This document shows positions 6,979-14,688 of a DNA stretch of 38,165 bases, piece after piece. The notes under the pieces are model-generated. The model was not told where the DNA came from. It saw only the letters and a program-made list of their open reading frames with translations, and did no database searches. Within the stretch, counting starts at the first letter, position 1. Each line of letters starts with the position of its first letter. The position numbers were made by a program, and so were the translations under genes. Source of the DNA: Variovorax sp. WDL1 (GTDB lineage: Bacteria > Pseudomonadota > Gammaproteobacteria > Burkholderiales > Burkholderiaceae_C). The stretch is from contig NZ_LMTS01000128.1 of assembly GCF_001541225.1 (NCBI RefSeq), positions 1,577-39,741 on the forward strand, written 5' to 3'.

Positions 6979-7620
6979 TCAGGCGGCGACGGCTCGCGCC
7001 GGCGCGGTCGCGGTGGCAGCGAAGAACACTTCCATGCACGCGCGCGCATCGGCCATCGCGCTGTGGGCGTTCTGCAAGGGCTTCCCCATGAAGTGCTGGT
7101 AGGCCTCGCTGAGATTGGCGCTCTTGTGGTGGAAGCGCCCAGCCGCGCGCATCTTCGGCGTCGGCGGCAGCTTGAGGATCGGCGTCGCGAGGCGCTGCGT
7201 GCACTGCGCGCGGCCGCTCTTCCACTCGTCGGAAGGCGGGATCGCGAGTGCCGGGTCCTTCGGGTCGCGGAAGCGCTTCGCCGCGATGCGCACGATGCGC
7301 GCATCGAACTGCTCGTTGTGCCCAATGCGCTGGCGTTCGGCCCACAGCTCGAACAGCATGTCCAGCGCGACGGCTTCGGGAATGCCGACATCCCTCGCGC
7401 GCTCGGTCGTGATGCCGTGGATCTTGGCCACCTCGTCGGGGATCACCCAGCCTTCGGGGCGCACGATGACATCCAGGCTCGCGATCTCGTCGCGCGTGTC
7501 CAGGTCGACCAGGATGGCGCCGAGCTGCACGATGTGCGGCTGGGCCGGGTGCTCGGACGGCTCCGAGAACAGAGGCAGACCCGAGGTCTCGGTGTCGTAG
7601 AAAAGGGCGAAGTTCTTCAT
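6979..7620 (-). CDS. DnaQ-like 3'-5' exonuclease (DEDDh)
   Basis: 213 residues of the DnaQ/RNase T exonuclease superfamily, which removes nucleotides from 3' ends using two metal ions. The catalytic set is visible: DTE at 9-11 in FYDTETSG, HNEQFD near the middle, and the closing HSAMADA with His and Asp. A central LPPTPKMRAAGRFHHKSANLSEAY forms the usual helix before the last motif. The stop at 6979 and ATG at 7620 are clear; the start overlaps the ATPase stop as ATGA, so the nuclease and the SMC-like ATPase are made together, reminiscent of SbcC-SbcD-type pairs but with a different nuclease fold. Confidence 0.9.
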   Translation of the reverse strand: MKNFALFYDTETSGLPLFSEPSEHPAQPHIVQLGAILVDLDTRDEIASLDVIVRPEGWVIPDEVAKIHGITTERARDVGIPEAVALDMLFELWAERQRIGHNEQFDARIVRIAAKRFRDPKDPALAIPPSDEWKSGRAQCTQRLATPILKLPPTPKMRAAGRFHHKSANLSEAYQHFMGKPLQNAHSAMADARACMEVFFAATATAPARAVAA

Positions 7621-9374
7621 GCTGCTTCCTTGATCTGGCCGACGTGGCCGTTGTGAATCCATTCGGCCGCGACGGTCGCGGGCAGGCCGCTCGGCAGCGC
7701 CTTCAGGGTGCCGAAGAGGAGGGCGGTCTCGATCTCTCCCTGCTGGGCCAGCACATCGAGCCACGCGAGCAGGTCGGTGCGGCCCTGCATGTCGAGCACG
7801 TCGAAGCGATCGAGCACGAGCAGCTTCAAGCCGGACTGGAAGCTGATGGCCTCCGCGACCATCGCATCCACGCGCCAGCGCTCCGACTCGCTCAGCAGTG
7901 CGTAGGGGCGCAGTTCGCCGCCGGGGATGAGACAGCTCAGCGACATGTCGGCGTCGATGCCCACGTGCAGCCACTCGGCATCGGCCGAGCTCTGCAGCAG
8001 GCGCGCATTGATCGGCTCCAAAGCCTCCGCGAGCATCTCGCCCGGGATGCCGTCCGGAGCCAGCGCCGTCGCAATCGCATCCCATGCGGCTACGTCAGCG
8101 TGGTGGCCCGCGGCACCGGTGGTCTTCTTGTCCGCTTCCTTCGCGGCGCGCACGGCGGTCTCGTGCTTCTCCAGCTCGGCTGCAGCGGCGTTGCGCTTCA
8201 CCTTAAGGGCGGCATGCCCCAGCACCTCGGCATCCAGGTCGGATTGCTTGGGCGCTGCCTCCTGCTCGCCCTCCGTCAGCGCCTTGAGCTCGGCAGCCGA
8301 CTCTTGTGCCTGCGCCAGGTCGCGCTTGTCATTGGCGACGGAGCTCCGCAGCAGATCGCGCGAACGGCGCAGCTCCGGCAGCGCGGCGGCTGCGTCGGCA
8401 TCGCGCACGGCCTCTGGCGCCACGTAGACCCGCAGCTCGGTGGGGCTCGCATGCTCCACCAGCCCCTGGCAGTGCGGGCAGGTGAGAGGCTGCGTCGGCG
8501 CCGCGCCGGCGGCCTTCGCCTCGGCTTCGGACAGCCGGTCTTCCCACTGCTGCAACTCCTGCTCGTCGGTGGCCAGCTTCGTTCTGATGCGCTCGACCCG
8601 CTCGGCCGACCCGCTCAGTGCTTCGACGCGCGCCGCGCGTACGCCGTGCGCCCTGATACCGGCTTGCAGCGAGCCGATGTTCTGGTTCGCGTTGGCAATC
8701 TGCTGATCGAGGCTGGCCAGGCGCTGCTGCGCGGCTGTGTGCGCCGCCTGATCGACCGCGGGCTTCTGAGCCTTCCAGGTCCCCGCCTTGACCGAGCCAT
8801 AGGTCTCGCCGGTCAGCGCGCGCCAAGCGCCCTTCTCCTCGGTCGCCTTGTTCTTGGCCTCAGTGCATGCGGCTTCGAAGCCAGCGCGCAGCATGGGCAC
8901 GACGCGATCGATCTTCGCCTTGTCCAGGCCCTTCGCGAGCAGACGCGTCGACACCGTCTCTGGCGTGATGCGGATGCCCATCAGCCCGAACAGAAACGAG
9001 CGGCGCGCGTTCGCATCCATCGTGGCGAAGCGCTGGGCATTCAGCACGTAGGGAAGCGCAGGGAACGCGCTGAAGCCTGCCGAGGCTACGGCCTTGCCGC
9101 TGGGCAGCAGGATCGTCGTCTTCTCCTCGCCGTCGGCGCCGGCGATGCCCACCTCGGCGAAGCCGGCCTTCTGGCCTTCCGTCACCAGTGCGCCGTATTC
9201 CTTCTTCAGGTCGACGCGGACGGCCTCGCCGGTGAGGGCCATGCGTACCGCCTCCTGCAGGCTGCTCTTGCCCGCATAGTTGCCGCCGGCGAAAAGCGTC
9301 ACCGGCTTGCTGATGCGCACCTCGGCGCTGCGGATGCCGAGGAAGTTCTCGGCATGGATGTATGTCAACTTCAT
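7617..9374 (-). CDS. SMC/RecF-like AAA ATPase with zinc hook
   Basis: 585-residue ABC-type ATPase of the RecF/SbcC/SMC group. An N-terminal HAENFLGIRSAEV precedes Walker A GGNYAGKSS (30-38); a long coiled-coil middle (about 200-460) is broken by a CPHC zinc hook near 298-301; the C-terminal lobe carries an LLSESERWRVDAM signature-like motif and Walker B LLVLDRFD near 518, where the usual catalytic Glu after Asp is Arg. It would tether or process DNA ends. It is coupled by ATGA to the DnaQ-like nuclease and sits beside the annealing protein and a PD-(D/E)XK nuclease. GGAGTGA precedes the start. Confidence 0.88.
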   Translation of the reverse strand: MKLTYIHAENFLGIRSAEVRISKPVTLFAGGNYAGKSSLQEAVRMALTGEAVRVDLKKEYGALVTEGQKAGFAEVGIAGADGEEKTTILLPSGKAVASAGFSAFPALPYVLNAQRFATMDANARRSFLFGLMGIRITPETVSTRLLAKGLDKAKIDRVVPMLRAGFEAACTEAKNKATEEKGAWRALTGETYGSVKAGTWKAQKPAVDQAAHTAAQQRLASLDQQIANANQNIGSLQAGIRAHGVRAARVEALSGSAERVERIRTKLATDEQELQQWEDRLSEAEAKAAGAAPTQPLTCPHCQGLVEHASPTELRVYVAPEAVRDADAAAALPELRRSRDLLRSSVANDKRDLAQAQESAAELKALTEGEQEAAPKQSDLDAEVLGHAALKVKRNAAAAELEKHETAVRAAKEADKKTTGAAGHHADVAAWDAIATALAPDGIPGEMLAEALEPINARLLQSSADAEWLHVGIDADMSLSCLIPGGELRPYALLSESERWRVDAMVAEAISFQSGLKLLVLDRFDVLDMQGRTDLLAWLDVLAQQGEIETALLFGTLKALPSGLPATVAAEWIHNGHVGQIKEAA

Positions 9375-9379
9375 GGTGG

Positions 9380-10621
9380 TCACTCCATCGAGGTGGAAGA
9401 GGCGCGGGCGCGGCGGCTGGTGGCCGCGGCCGGCTTGGGTTCGGCGGCGCTGGCCAGTTCCTCGCGGCGCGTGCTGTAGACGCCGTCCAGCGTGGCCTTC
9501 ACGTCGGCATTGGCGAGGGGGCGCAGCAGCTGGTCGGCCAGCTGGTCGAGCGCGTCGATGCTGGTGGCCGCTGCAAGGCGGTCCGCGATGCCTTCGACGT
9601 CGACGGTCGGCGCGGTGCTGGCCTGCTCGGCGGCGTTGGCCGCGGCGGCCGGCTTCTCCTCGGGCGCGCCTGCTGCCTTCGCCTGTGCCTGCTGCTCGGG
9701 CGGCGTTTCGTCCTGGGTGTCGGTCGTGACGACCTCGGCAGCCAGCGCGGGTGAGCTGGTGCGCACCTCCTCGGTGGAGACGTTGGTAACCCGCCCGTCC
9801 TGGTCGACATCGAGCACGATGGCGTCCACCGCCTCTTCCGTGGTGCGGCCCATGCCCATCACGATGTCGGGGGCGTGGATGTTCCCGAAGAAGCTGCCGG
9901 CCCGGTACTGGAGCATCAGGTGCTTCATTTCGGTCTGCCACTTCGAGCCAGACTTGCCGTACCAGCCCTCCTCTACGGCGAGCTTCATGCTCACCGGCGC
10001 CGACTCGATCACTGGCAGGTTCGCCGCCTTCGCCTGGTCAAGCGTGCGGATCTGCGGGGGGAATGCCACGTTGCCCGGGAGCGCCCACGCGATGCACTCC
10101 AGGTTCTCGACCTCGACGGTCACGTCCTTGAAGTTGTACCGCCGCAGCTCGTTGTTCCAGCCCTGCTTTTCCTTGTAAGTGGCCTTGATCAGCCCCTTGT
10201 TCCGGATGTCGAAGCGCAGCGGTGTGAAGCGGCGGCTCGCGTTGATCGCGGCGATCTTGTATTGGCCAGACCACGTCAGCCGGTTCTCGATCACGTTGGC
10301 GTTCTGCATGACTGCCGTGATGCTCATGCCCACCGAGCGCGCCGTCTCGATCGCCACCAGGCAGTTGCCGAGCGCCGCGGGGTTCTCGACCATCGTGACG
10401 TTGCCGTTCTTGTCCCTCTTCTCGTTCCACTGCCGGAAGGGAGGCGGTACCGCATTGGAGGTCGAGAAGGCTTGTCCAACGCGCTGCGCGAGGGCGAAGC
10501 CGCGCGCGGAGAACAGATCGACGGTCTGATCGTCGGGCTCGGGCATGCGCGCGAGCTGGTGATGGCGCAGCTGCTCGATGCTGGTGTGGTTGGCGGCCTG
10601 GGCCGTCGCGGTTGCAGACAT
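9380..10621 (-). CDS. RecT-like single-strand annealing protein
   Basis: 413 residues. The N-terminal two thirds (about 70-300) hold a domain typical of RecT-class phage recombination proteins: NPAALGNCLVAIETARSVGM, NVIENRLTWSGQYKIAAINAS, and a region ending in KHLMLQYRAGSFFG. The C-terminal third (about 310-413) is an alanine/glutamate/proline-rich low-complexity tail. Such proteins pair complementary single strands during phage recombination. The call rests on these patterns plus position next to an exonuclease-type PD-(D/E)XK gene, the classic partner. The family could also be annotated only as a conserved phage protein. Confidence 0.72.
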   Translation of the reverse strand: MSATATAQAANHTSIEQLRHHQLARMPEPDDQTVDLFSARGFALAQRVGQAFSTSNAVPPPFRQWNEKRDKNGNVTMVENPAALGNCLVAIETARSVGMSITAVMQNANVIENRLTWSGQYKIAAINASRRFTPLRFDIRNKGLIKATYKEKQGWNNELRRYNFKDVTVEVENLECIAWALPGNVAFPPQIRTLDQAKAANLPVIESAPVSMKLAVEEGWYGKSGSKWQTEMKHLMLQYRAGSFFGNIHAPDIVMGMGRTTEEAVDAIVLDVDQDGRVTNVSTEEVRTSSPALAAEVVTTDTQDETPPEQQAQAKAAGAPEEKPAAAANAAEQASTAPTVDVEGIADRLAAATSIDALDQLADQLLRPLANADVKATLDGVYSTRREELASAAEPKPAAATSRRARASSTSME

Positions 10622-10648
10622 TGATTTCCTTTCGGGCTGGGGTGGTGA

Positions 10649-11479
10649 TCAGTCGTGGTACTTGCAGTGCGAGGCGTGCGCCGGGCAGTACTTGGCGCTG
10701 CACAACATCGACTTCGGGTTCGGGGGGAACACGCCGCTCTTCAACATGCCGGCGGCGATCTCGATGAGGCCGGGGAACTTGCCGTCGCCGAGCAGCGGGG
10801 TCTTCACGTCGGAGATCTCGCCGGTCGCGCAAGGCGTGTCCTTGGTGGTCTGCAGGCCGATGATTTCGGCCGGCCCTTCCATGCGCTCGCCCGAGGCCTG
10901 CTCGGCCATCAGGGTGTAGATGCCGAGCTGGATGTGGTGGCCCTTCGTCACCGCGCGCCGGCCGCCGGTAGCGGTCTTCTCGGTCGCGCGGCCGCCGGTC
11001 TTCACATCGGAGATGCCCTTGCGACCGTCCTCAAGCTGGCGCACGCGATCGGTGGTGCCCGTGACGCGCACCACGCCGTGCTGTGTGGCGATGTCGAGCG
11101 CCGTGCATTGCAGCTCGACCGCGGTGTAGGTGCGCGTCGGCGCGACCTCGGCGCAATAGCGGGACGTGAGCTTCACGGCCAGGGCGTCGGCCTCGTTCGG
11201 CGTGAGACCGTCATCCCACAGCACTTCATCGCGAGGATTCGCCAGCGCATCGCGCGCCACGTCGACCGCATCGATGATCTGGGCGAACTTGCCGTCGAGG
11301 ATCTGCTGGTCGTACGCCGCGGTGCCGGCATGGACGGCGGTGCCGAGCGCTGCCGCACCGCCGGAAGGGCTGCGCAGGCCCATGAGGTTCTGCCAGTACC
11401 ACTTGTAGGCGCAGTCGAAGAGGCTGGGCCAGGAGCTGGCGCGCACGACCGCCAGCGGTTCTTCGTTGTTGGGATCCAT
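10649..11479 (-). CDS. PD-(D/E)XK nuclease with probable Fe-S cluster (Cas4/RecB-like)
   Basis: 276-residue nuclease that would resect DNA for the adjacent annealing protein. Active-site pieces are GTAVH (46-50), Asp144 in TGTTDRV, the core SDVKTGG with Asp158 and Lys160, and the QLGIY motif (Gln184, Tyr188). Four cysteines, Cys23 in the SLFDCAYKWYW head and Cys260/265/272 near the C-terminus, match the arrangement that holds a 4Fe-4S cluster in Cas4 and AddB. The start is the ATG at 11479; no strong ribosome site is seen. Nothing else CRISPR-like is present, so a phage exonuclease is the better reading. Confidence 0.88.
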   Translation of the reverse strand: MDPNNEEPLAVVRASSWPSLFDCAYKWYWQNLMGLRSPSGGAAALGTAVHAGTAAYDQQILDGKFAQIIDAVDVARDALANPRDEVLWDDGLTPNEADALAVKLTSRYCAEVAPTRTYTAVELQCTALDIATQHGVVRVTGTTDRVRQLEDGRKGISDVKTGGRATEKTATGGRRAVTKGHHIQLGIYTLMAEQASGERMEGPAEIIGLQTTKDTPCATGEISDVKTPLLGDGKFPGLIEIAAGMLKSGVFPPNPKSMLCSAKYCPAHASHCKYHD

Positions 11480-11487
11480 GGACACTT

Positions 11488-11631
11488 TCAGAGGTTGAGC
11501 AAGAGGGTGTTGAGGAAGCGGGCGATGTCGTCTCCCCACAGGAGAAAGACGGCGGCGGCGATCGAGAGCAGCGCCGCGGCGGCCAAGAAGTCGATGTCTT
11601 CAGAGTCGGAGCACGGGAACTCGTCGGGCAT
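11488..11631 (-). CDS. Small single-TM protein, 47 aa
   Basis: Starts MPDEFPCSDSEDIDFLAA and contains one strongly hydrophobic segment (about 15-31, LAAAALLSIAAAVFLLW) followed by a short charged turn and a leucine-rich end. It fits between the nuclease start and the gene at 11643 with nothing else on this strand. An acidic N-terminus and a single helix suggest a small inner-membrane peptide of unknown role. Confidence 0.5.
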   Translation of the reverse strand: MPDEFPCSDSEDIDFLAAAALLSIAAAVFLLWGDDIARFLNTLLLNL

Positions 11632-11642
11632 GGCCACGCCTT

Positions 11643-11864
11643 TCAGCACCAGCGCCAGACGGCGCCGGCAATGCGGTTGATGAGAGGGAGGGGACGTGCG
11701 GTGCGCGGCTCGAGCAGCGCGCCTTGGATGGCCTCGGCGTCGCGGCTGAGGGCTGGCGGCCTGAGCTCGTGCGCGCAGCCGATTTCCACCAGGCGGCAGG
11801 TGATGAGGCGGCCGTTCACCACGCGCGGCGGCCGGTAGGCCTCGGGGAAGGTCGGCGTGCTCAC
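11643..11864 (-). CDS. Hypothetical phage protein with GTG start, 73 aa
   Basis: The start is the GTG at 11864, which overlaps the preceding stop as GTGA and has GGAG about nine bases upstream. The protein begins MSTPTFPEAYRPPRVVNGRLIT, is proline- and arginine-rich, and has three scattered cysteines. No family recognised. The frame extends further upstream but only as an arginine-rich shadow of neighbouring genes. Confidence 0.5.
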   Translation of the reverse strand: MSTPTFPEAYRPPRVVNGRLITCRLVEIGCAHELRPPALSRDAEAIQGALLEPRTARPLPLINRIAGAVWRWC

Positions 11865-12124
11865 GTTCCGATCTCCGGCCGGACCATCAGAAGGAATCCG
11901 TGATTCCACAGGCGCCCGATCAGCTCGCGCTCTCGGTCCAAGTAGGCCGCGGCATTGCGGATGTCTGTTCGCGAAAGTGTCTGGCGCAACAGCCCGATGC
12001 GATGCAGATCTCTTCGAACCCTGGGAGGCGTCACCTTCGGAACTCTCGACGCGTGGCGCGCGCGGGCGATGGCCACAAGCGCTGCGATGGTGGCCACGTG
12101 GACCGGTAGATGGGCTTGCTTCAT
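11861..12124 (-). CDS. Hypothetical basic protein, 87 aa
   Basis: Begins MKQAHLPVHVATIAALVAIARARHASR, an amphipathic or weakly hydrophobic helix followed by a basic stretch and a helix pair (DIRNAAAYLDRERELIGRL). The start at 12124 overlaps the preceding stop as ATGA and the end overlaps the next start as GTGA. Function unknown; the basic composition would allow DNA binding. Confidence 0.55.
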   Translation of the reverse strand: MKQAHLPVHVATIAALVAIARARHASRVPKVTPPRVRRDLHRIGLLRQTLSRTDIRNAAAYLDRERELIGRLWNHGFLLMVRPEIGT

Positions 12125-12342
12125 GCTGCTTTCCCGGTCGAGTTGCGCACCAGGTGGCGATCCGACTCGCGGCAAGATTCGATGAAGACCGCACCGCGCA
12201 GGCCGGCGTCGAGATTGCGACCCTTGAGAGCCCGCAGCACGTCGGTGCGGGCGGCTGCCCACTGCCGCGGCACCGGGCCAGCGCTGATGGGCTTCGAGCA
12301 CAGCGACGCGTTGCGCAAACGCGATTTCTGTTCGGGCGTCAT
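12121..12342 (-). CDS. Hypothetical phage protein, 73 aa
   Basis: Starts MTPEQKSRLRNASLCSKPISAG; basic, with a short helix near residues 30-42 (ARTDVLRALKGRN). The start at 12342 and the end at 12121 both form ATGA overlaps with neighbours, which is the main evidence for it being real. No motif or family recognised. Confidence 0.55.
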   Translation of the reverse strand: MTPEQKSRLRNASLCSKPISAGPVPRQWAAARTDVLRALKGRNLDAGLRGAVFIESCRESDRHLVRNSTGKAA

Positions 12343-12680
12343 CGCGGCACCTCGACCAGGTCGCCGAAGTCGTTGATCACGCCGCAGATGGCTCGCTCCC
12401 AGCGCCTGCCATCGGTGTCGTAACGCACCTCCTCGCCCGCCCACTTTGCTTGCCGCTCACGGGCATGGTTCTGGAACAGCGTGATGGAGTTGCGGAAGCT
12501 CGTCGCGCAGTAGGCAGAGAGGTACGTGCCGTCACAAGCGCTCGAAGCCTTGAGCGCGCCTGTGGGCGGCAGTAAAGCCGTGCCCGGTGCAGGCTCGGCC
12601 TGGGCGAGTGCTTCAGCGTAGAGCGCGTGCAGCAGCTCGGCGGCCTTGGGGCTTACTGGTGCGAGGGTCAGCGCGCTCAT
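12339..12680 (-). CDS. Hypothetical phage protein, 113 aa
   Basis: Begins MSALTLAPVSPKAAELLHALYAEAL; two helices, a small linker, then SSACDGTYLSAYCATSFRNSITLFQNHARERQAKW and a C-terminal beta-like part. The start at 12680 follows a GAGGGT site; the upstream gene stop is at 12683. The family is unknown to me. It is coupled by ATGA to the next gene. Confidence 0.58.
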   Translation of the reverse strand: MSALTLAPVSPKAAELLHALYAEALAQAEPAPGTALLPPTGALKASSACDGTYLSAYCATSFRNSITLFQNHARERQAKWAGEEVRYDTDGRRWERAICGVINDFGDLVEVPR

Positions 12681-12682
12681 GA

Positions 12683-13783
12683 TCACCACACCCTCAGGAA
12701 AGCAGCCCAGTCCCACACAGCAGGGGCAGAGCAGGAATTGACGCCTTGTGCCGACACGTACTCGCCTGGAGCAATCGTCACGGCCGGGAAGCTCACCTCA
12801 CCGCGCGAGCGAAGAGCGGCATCGCAGTTCTGATACTTCGTCGAACCATCGGCAGTCATCACGTAGATGCAGGCCGGGCCGTTCAGCGTGTTCGGACCAG
12901 CGGAGCTATTGGCTGATTCGCTGTAGATGGAAGCGCCCGACAGGTGTAGGTCGCGATCCGTCTCATTGCGCCACGGCGTCCCCGCGGTGCTCTGCTGCTG
13001 GCCGTCGCAATAGATGACGGCGTCCTGCTGCGGCTGCCTCCACGCGTGCAGGCCGGTCGTCTGGGCACGCACGCTCATTGCGTAGGTGTGGCCCGTATAT
13101 CCAGGCTCGGTGTGCGAGTTGAGATAAATCACCTCACCAGGGGCGATCGACAGTCCAGTGTTCGCGCCCCAGCGGATGGTCGGGTAGTTCTCGCCGATTT
13201 GCTTGGAGGAACACCCGACCTCGCCGACGCCCGGCCTGTGCTGGCCTGTGACGAGCTCGCCCACGTAGGCGCAGTACTCGCTCCACAACCGTGTTTCAGC
13301 AGTCGCCGCCTGGATGCTGTCTATCTGCAGGTAACCATCGGTCTTGTTGGTGAACTTGACGTAGGTTCCAGCAGGAACACCAACGCCGATCGGCTCGTCG
13401 TTCGCGATCAGCGGGCACTCCACATGCGTATCGAGCGCACTCGTGCAGCCGGGATTGACCGGGTTCAGCTTCAGAGGCTCTGCGACGAAATGCGCAGCAG
13501 GGGCTTCGTCTACGGGTGCTGAGGCCGGTGCAGCAGCGATCGGAGCGAATCCACCGCCTCCGCCGCCACCTCCTCCACCGCCGCCACAAGCCGCGAGGGC
13601 TGACAGGGCCAGCACCGACAGAGCGCGCTTCATGCGCGCCGGCGACGGCTTGGCGCACATCGCGCGGCCCAGCTGGCCCGTGCGTTCGACGGAGCGCGCC
13701 AGGCGCTCTTCGGCGCGCCGTTGCTCTTCGCGGTAGCGATCGAGCTGCGCCGGCGTCGTAACGTGATAGGTCGCGCCGTTCAC
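12683..13783 (-). CDS. Putative lipoprotein preceded by a 50-residue foreign N-terminus
   Basis: The open frame of 366 codons starts at a GTG (13783) coupled to the previous gene as GTGA with a GAGGG site, and begins MNGATYHVTTPAQLDRYREE. An in-frame ATG at 13633 starts an excellent lipoprotein signal, MKRALSVLALSALAAC, with Cys16 in the lipobox followed by 12 consecutive glycines and an alanine/proline linker. The mature domain (about 250 residues) is a cysteine-containing, beta-rich extracytoplasmic protein rich in Thr, Gly and Tyr. Only initiation at 13633 would give a usable signal, yet no ribosome site is seen there. The first 50 residues look like a remnant of an early phage gene. A surface or exclusion role is inference. 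Confidence 0.7.
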   Translation of the reverse strand: MNGATYHVTTPAQLDRYREEQRRAEERLARSVERTGQLGRAMCAKPSPARMKRALSVLALSALAACGGGGGGGGGGGGFAPIAAAPASAPVDEAPAAHFVAEPLKLNPVNPGCTSALDTHVECPLIANDEPIGVGVPAGTYVKFTNKTDGYLQIDSIQAATAETRLWSEYCAYVGELVTGQHRPGVGEVGCSSKQIGENYPTIRWGANTGLSIAPGEVIYLNSHTEPGYTGHTYAMSVRAQTTGLHAWRQPQQDAVIYCDGQQQSTAGTPWRNETDRDLHLSGASIYSESANSSAGPNTLNGPACIYVMTADGSTKYQNCDAALRSRGEVSFPAVTIAPGEYVSAQGVNSCSAPAVWDWAAFLRVW

Positions 13784-13890
13784 GATGCAGCCCTCGGGAA
13801 CTGGCAGTAGCTGTCCGGCCGTTCGTGGTGCGCGATCAGGTAGGCGATCAACGCTTGCCGCTCAGCGCGGGTGAGGATGGCGGCGCTCAC
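13780..13890 (-). CDS. Micro-ORF with GTG start, 36 aa
   Basis: Encodes MSAAILTRAERQALIAYLIA plus 16 further residues ending PRAAS. Both ends are GTGA overlaps: its GTG at 13890 with the stop of the 91-residue gene, and its TGA with the GTG of the lipoprotein frame. The sequence resembles a short amphipathic helical protein. The double coupling is the reason I accept it. Confidence 0.5.
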   Translation of the reverse strand: MSAAILTRAERQALIAYLIAHHERPDSYCQFPRAAS

Positions 13891-14162
13891 GGCTGCGATC
13901 CCATCGAGGCAAGGACTCGGGCGCCGTGCGCGGCCAGGATGGCGCCCTGACGGAAGGCGGTCTCGGCAGCGAGCTCGAGCATCGAATCGTCAGTGGAGTC
14001 GAGCATCACGCGGCCCGACGGACCCGCATAGATGCCCATCGCGATCACCGCTGCGAACACTTCGATCTTCGTCAGACCGAGGAAGTCGGTATGCTGCGCA
14101 TCCCCGACCACGAAGGCGGGCCTAGTCGCCTCGGGCGGGCTCTTCGACTTGCGAGTTGCCAT
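13887..14162 (-). CDS. First gene of the leftward operon, hypothetical, 91 aa
   Basis: Starts MATRKSKSPPEATRPAFVVGD with a basic leader; contains VFAAVIAMGIYAGPSGRV, a weakly hydrophobic stretch, and a helical C-terminus. A GGAGAG site lies about six bases before the ATG at 14162. It is the first gene after promoter PL, where lambda carries N, but nothing in it (no arginine-rich N-terminus of N type) shows an antiterminator. Family not recognised. Confidence 0.65.
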   Translation of the reverse strand: MATRKSKSPPEATRPAFVVGDAQHTDFLGLTKIEVFAAVIAMGIYAGPSGRVMLDSTDDSMLELAAETAFRQGAILAAHGARVLASMGSQP

Positions 14163-14207
14163 GGTTTCTCTCCAGTGGCCGCTGCGGGATTGCAGGGCTT
14201 GGAGCGG

Positions 14208-14237
14208 ACTCTAATCCCATGGATGGGATAAAAGCAA
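14208..14237 (-). promoter_or_regulatory. Leftward early promoter PL
   Basis: Read on the minus strand, TTGCTT (14232-14237) and TAGAGT (14208-14213) are separated by 18 bases and point at the leftward operon, whose first start codon is about 40 bases past the expected transcription start. Operator OL1 covers the spacer, so a bound repressor would block polymerase. The layout mirrors the rightward promoter at 15235-15264. Confidence 0.6.
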
Positions 14238-14253
14238 TCCCAGCGATGGGATT
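14213..14253. promoter_or_regulatory. Left operator pair OL1 and OL2
   Basis: Two dyads of the same form: AATCCCA-TGGA-TGGGATA (14213-14230) and AATCCCA-GCGA-TGGGATT (14236-14253), centres 23 bases apart, about two helical turns. The same half-sites occur beside the Cro-like gene, which identifies them as binding sites of the phage repressor and probably Cro. A lone GGGATT half-site lies at 14186-14192. Confidence 0.75.
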
Positions 14254-14284
14254 CCGACGGCGGCGTAGGGGTATTCGCGGGCGC

Positions 14285-14308
14285 AAAAAAGCCCGCCTAA
14301 GCGGGCTT
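14285..14308 (-). terminator. Intrinsic terminator of the repressor transcript
   Basis: On the minus strand an 8-bp stem (AAGCCCGC paired with GCGGGCTT, 14289-14308, loop of four) runs into six U residues (14285-14290). It lies after the small gene at 14389 and before PL, separating the repressor transcript from the leftward operon. Confidence 0.85.
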
Positions 14309-14388
14309 GGGGTTCGTGCAGTAGGTGCTTAGCGAGATCTGGCCGCCTGGCGTCGGCACCTCACGACGCGATGTTTGCTACCTACTCC

Positions 14389-14688
14389 TCATCGACCACG
14401 CATCGCAGTACGCAGGCGCGCCGGCACATAGTCCTGCACCGACACCTGATTTTTTTCCCCGGCGCTGAGCTTGGCGCGCAAGACTTCTAATCCCCTCGCG
14501 GCCCTCGCAGGATCCTCGGCGAAGGTGCCGAGCGCCACGCTACGCGGCTTGCCGCTCTCCATGTCTGCGATGCCTACCCATCCCTGGACGGTTCCGCATC
14601 TCGCCTTTGCGGCCATGCTTTCAAAGTACTCAACGACCTCTGGAACCACGACGGTTGTGTTGTTCTTGAACGCTATCACCCGACCCAT
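14389..14688 (-). CDS. Hypothetical protein co-expressed with repressor, 99 aa
   Basis: Starts MGRVIAFKNNTTVVVPEVVEYFESM; the chosen ATG at 14688 has GGAG nine bases upstream, whereas the ATG at 14697 touches it. The first part is beta-like and the middle has an ADMESGKPRSVALGTFAEDPARAARGLEVL segment, then a basic tail. Its first 59 bases overlap the repressor 3' end in another frame, so the two are a unit transcribed in the prophage. A lysogeny-related or immunity-accessory role is inferred from this. Family not recognised. Confidence 0.65.
   Translation of the reverse strand: MGRVIAFKNNTTVVVPEVVEYFESMAAKARCGTVQGWVGIADMESGKPRSVALGTFAEDPARAARGLEVLRAKLSAGEKNQVSVQDYVPARLRTAMRGR

Noticed and set aside
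10649..11479. Cas4 of a CRISPR adaptation module
   Set aside because: The four cysteines and nuclease motifs match, but there are no Cas1/Cas2 genes or arrays and the neighbour is an annealing protein.
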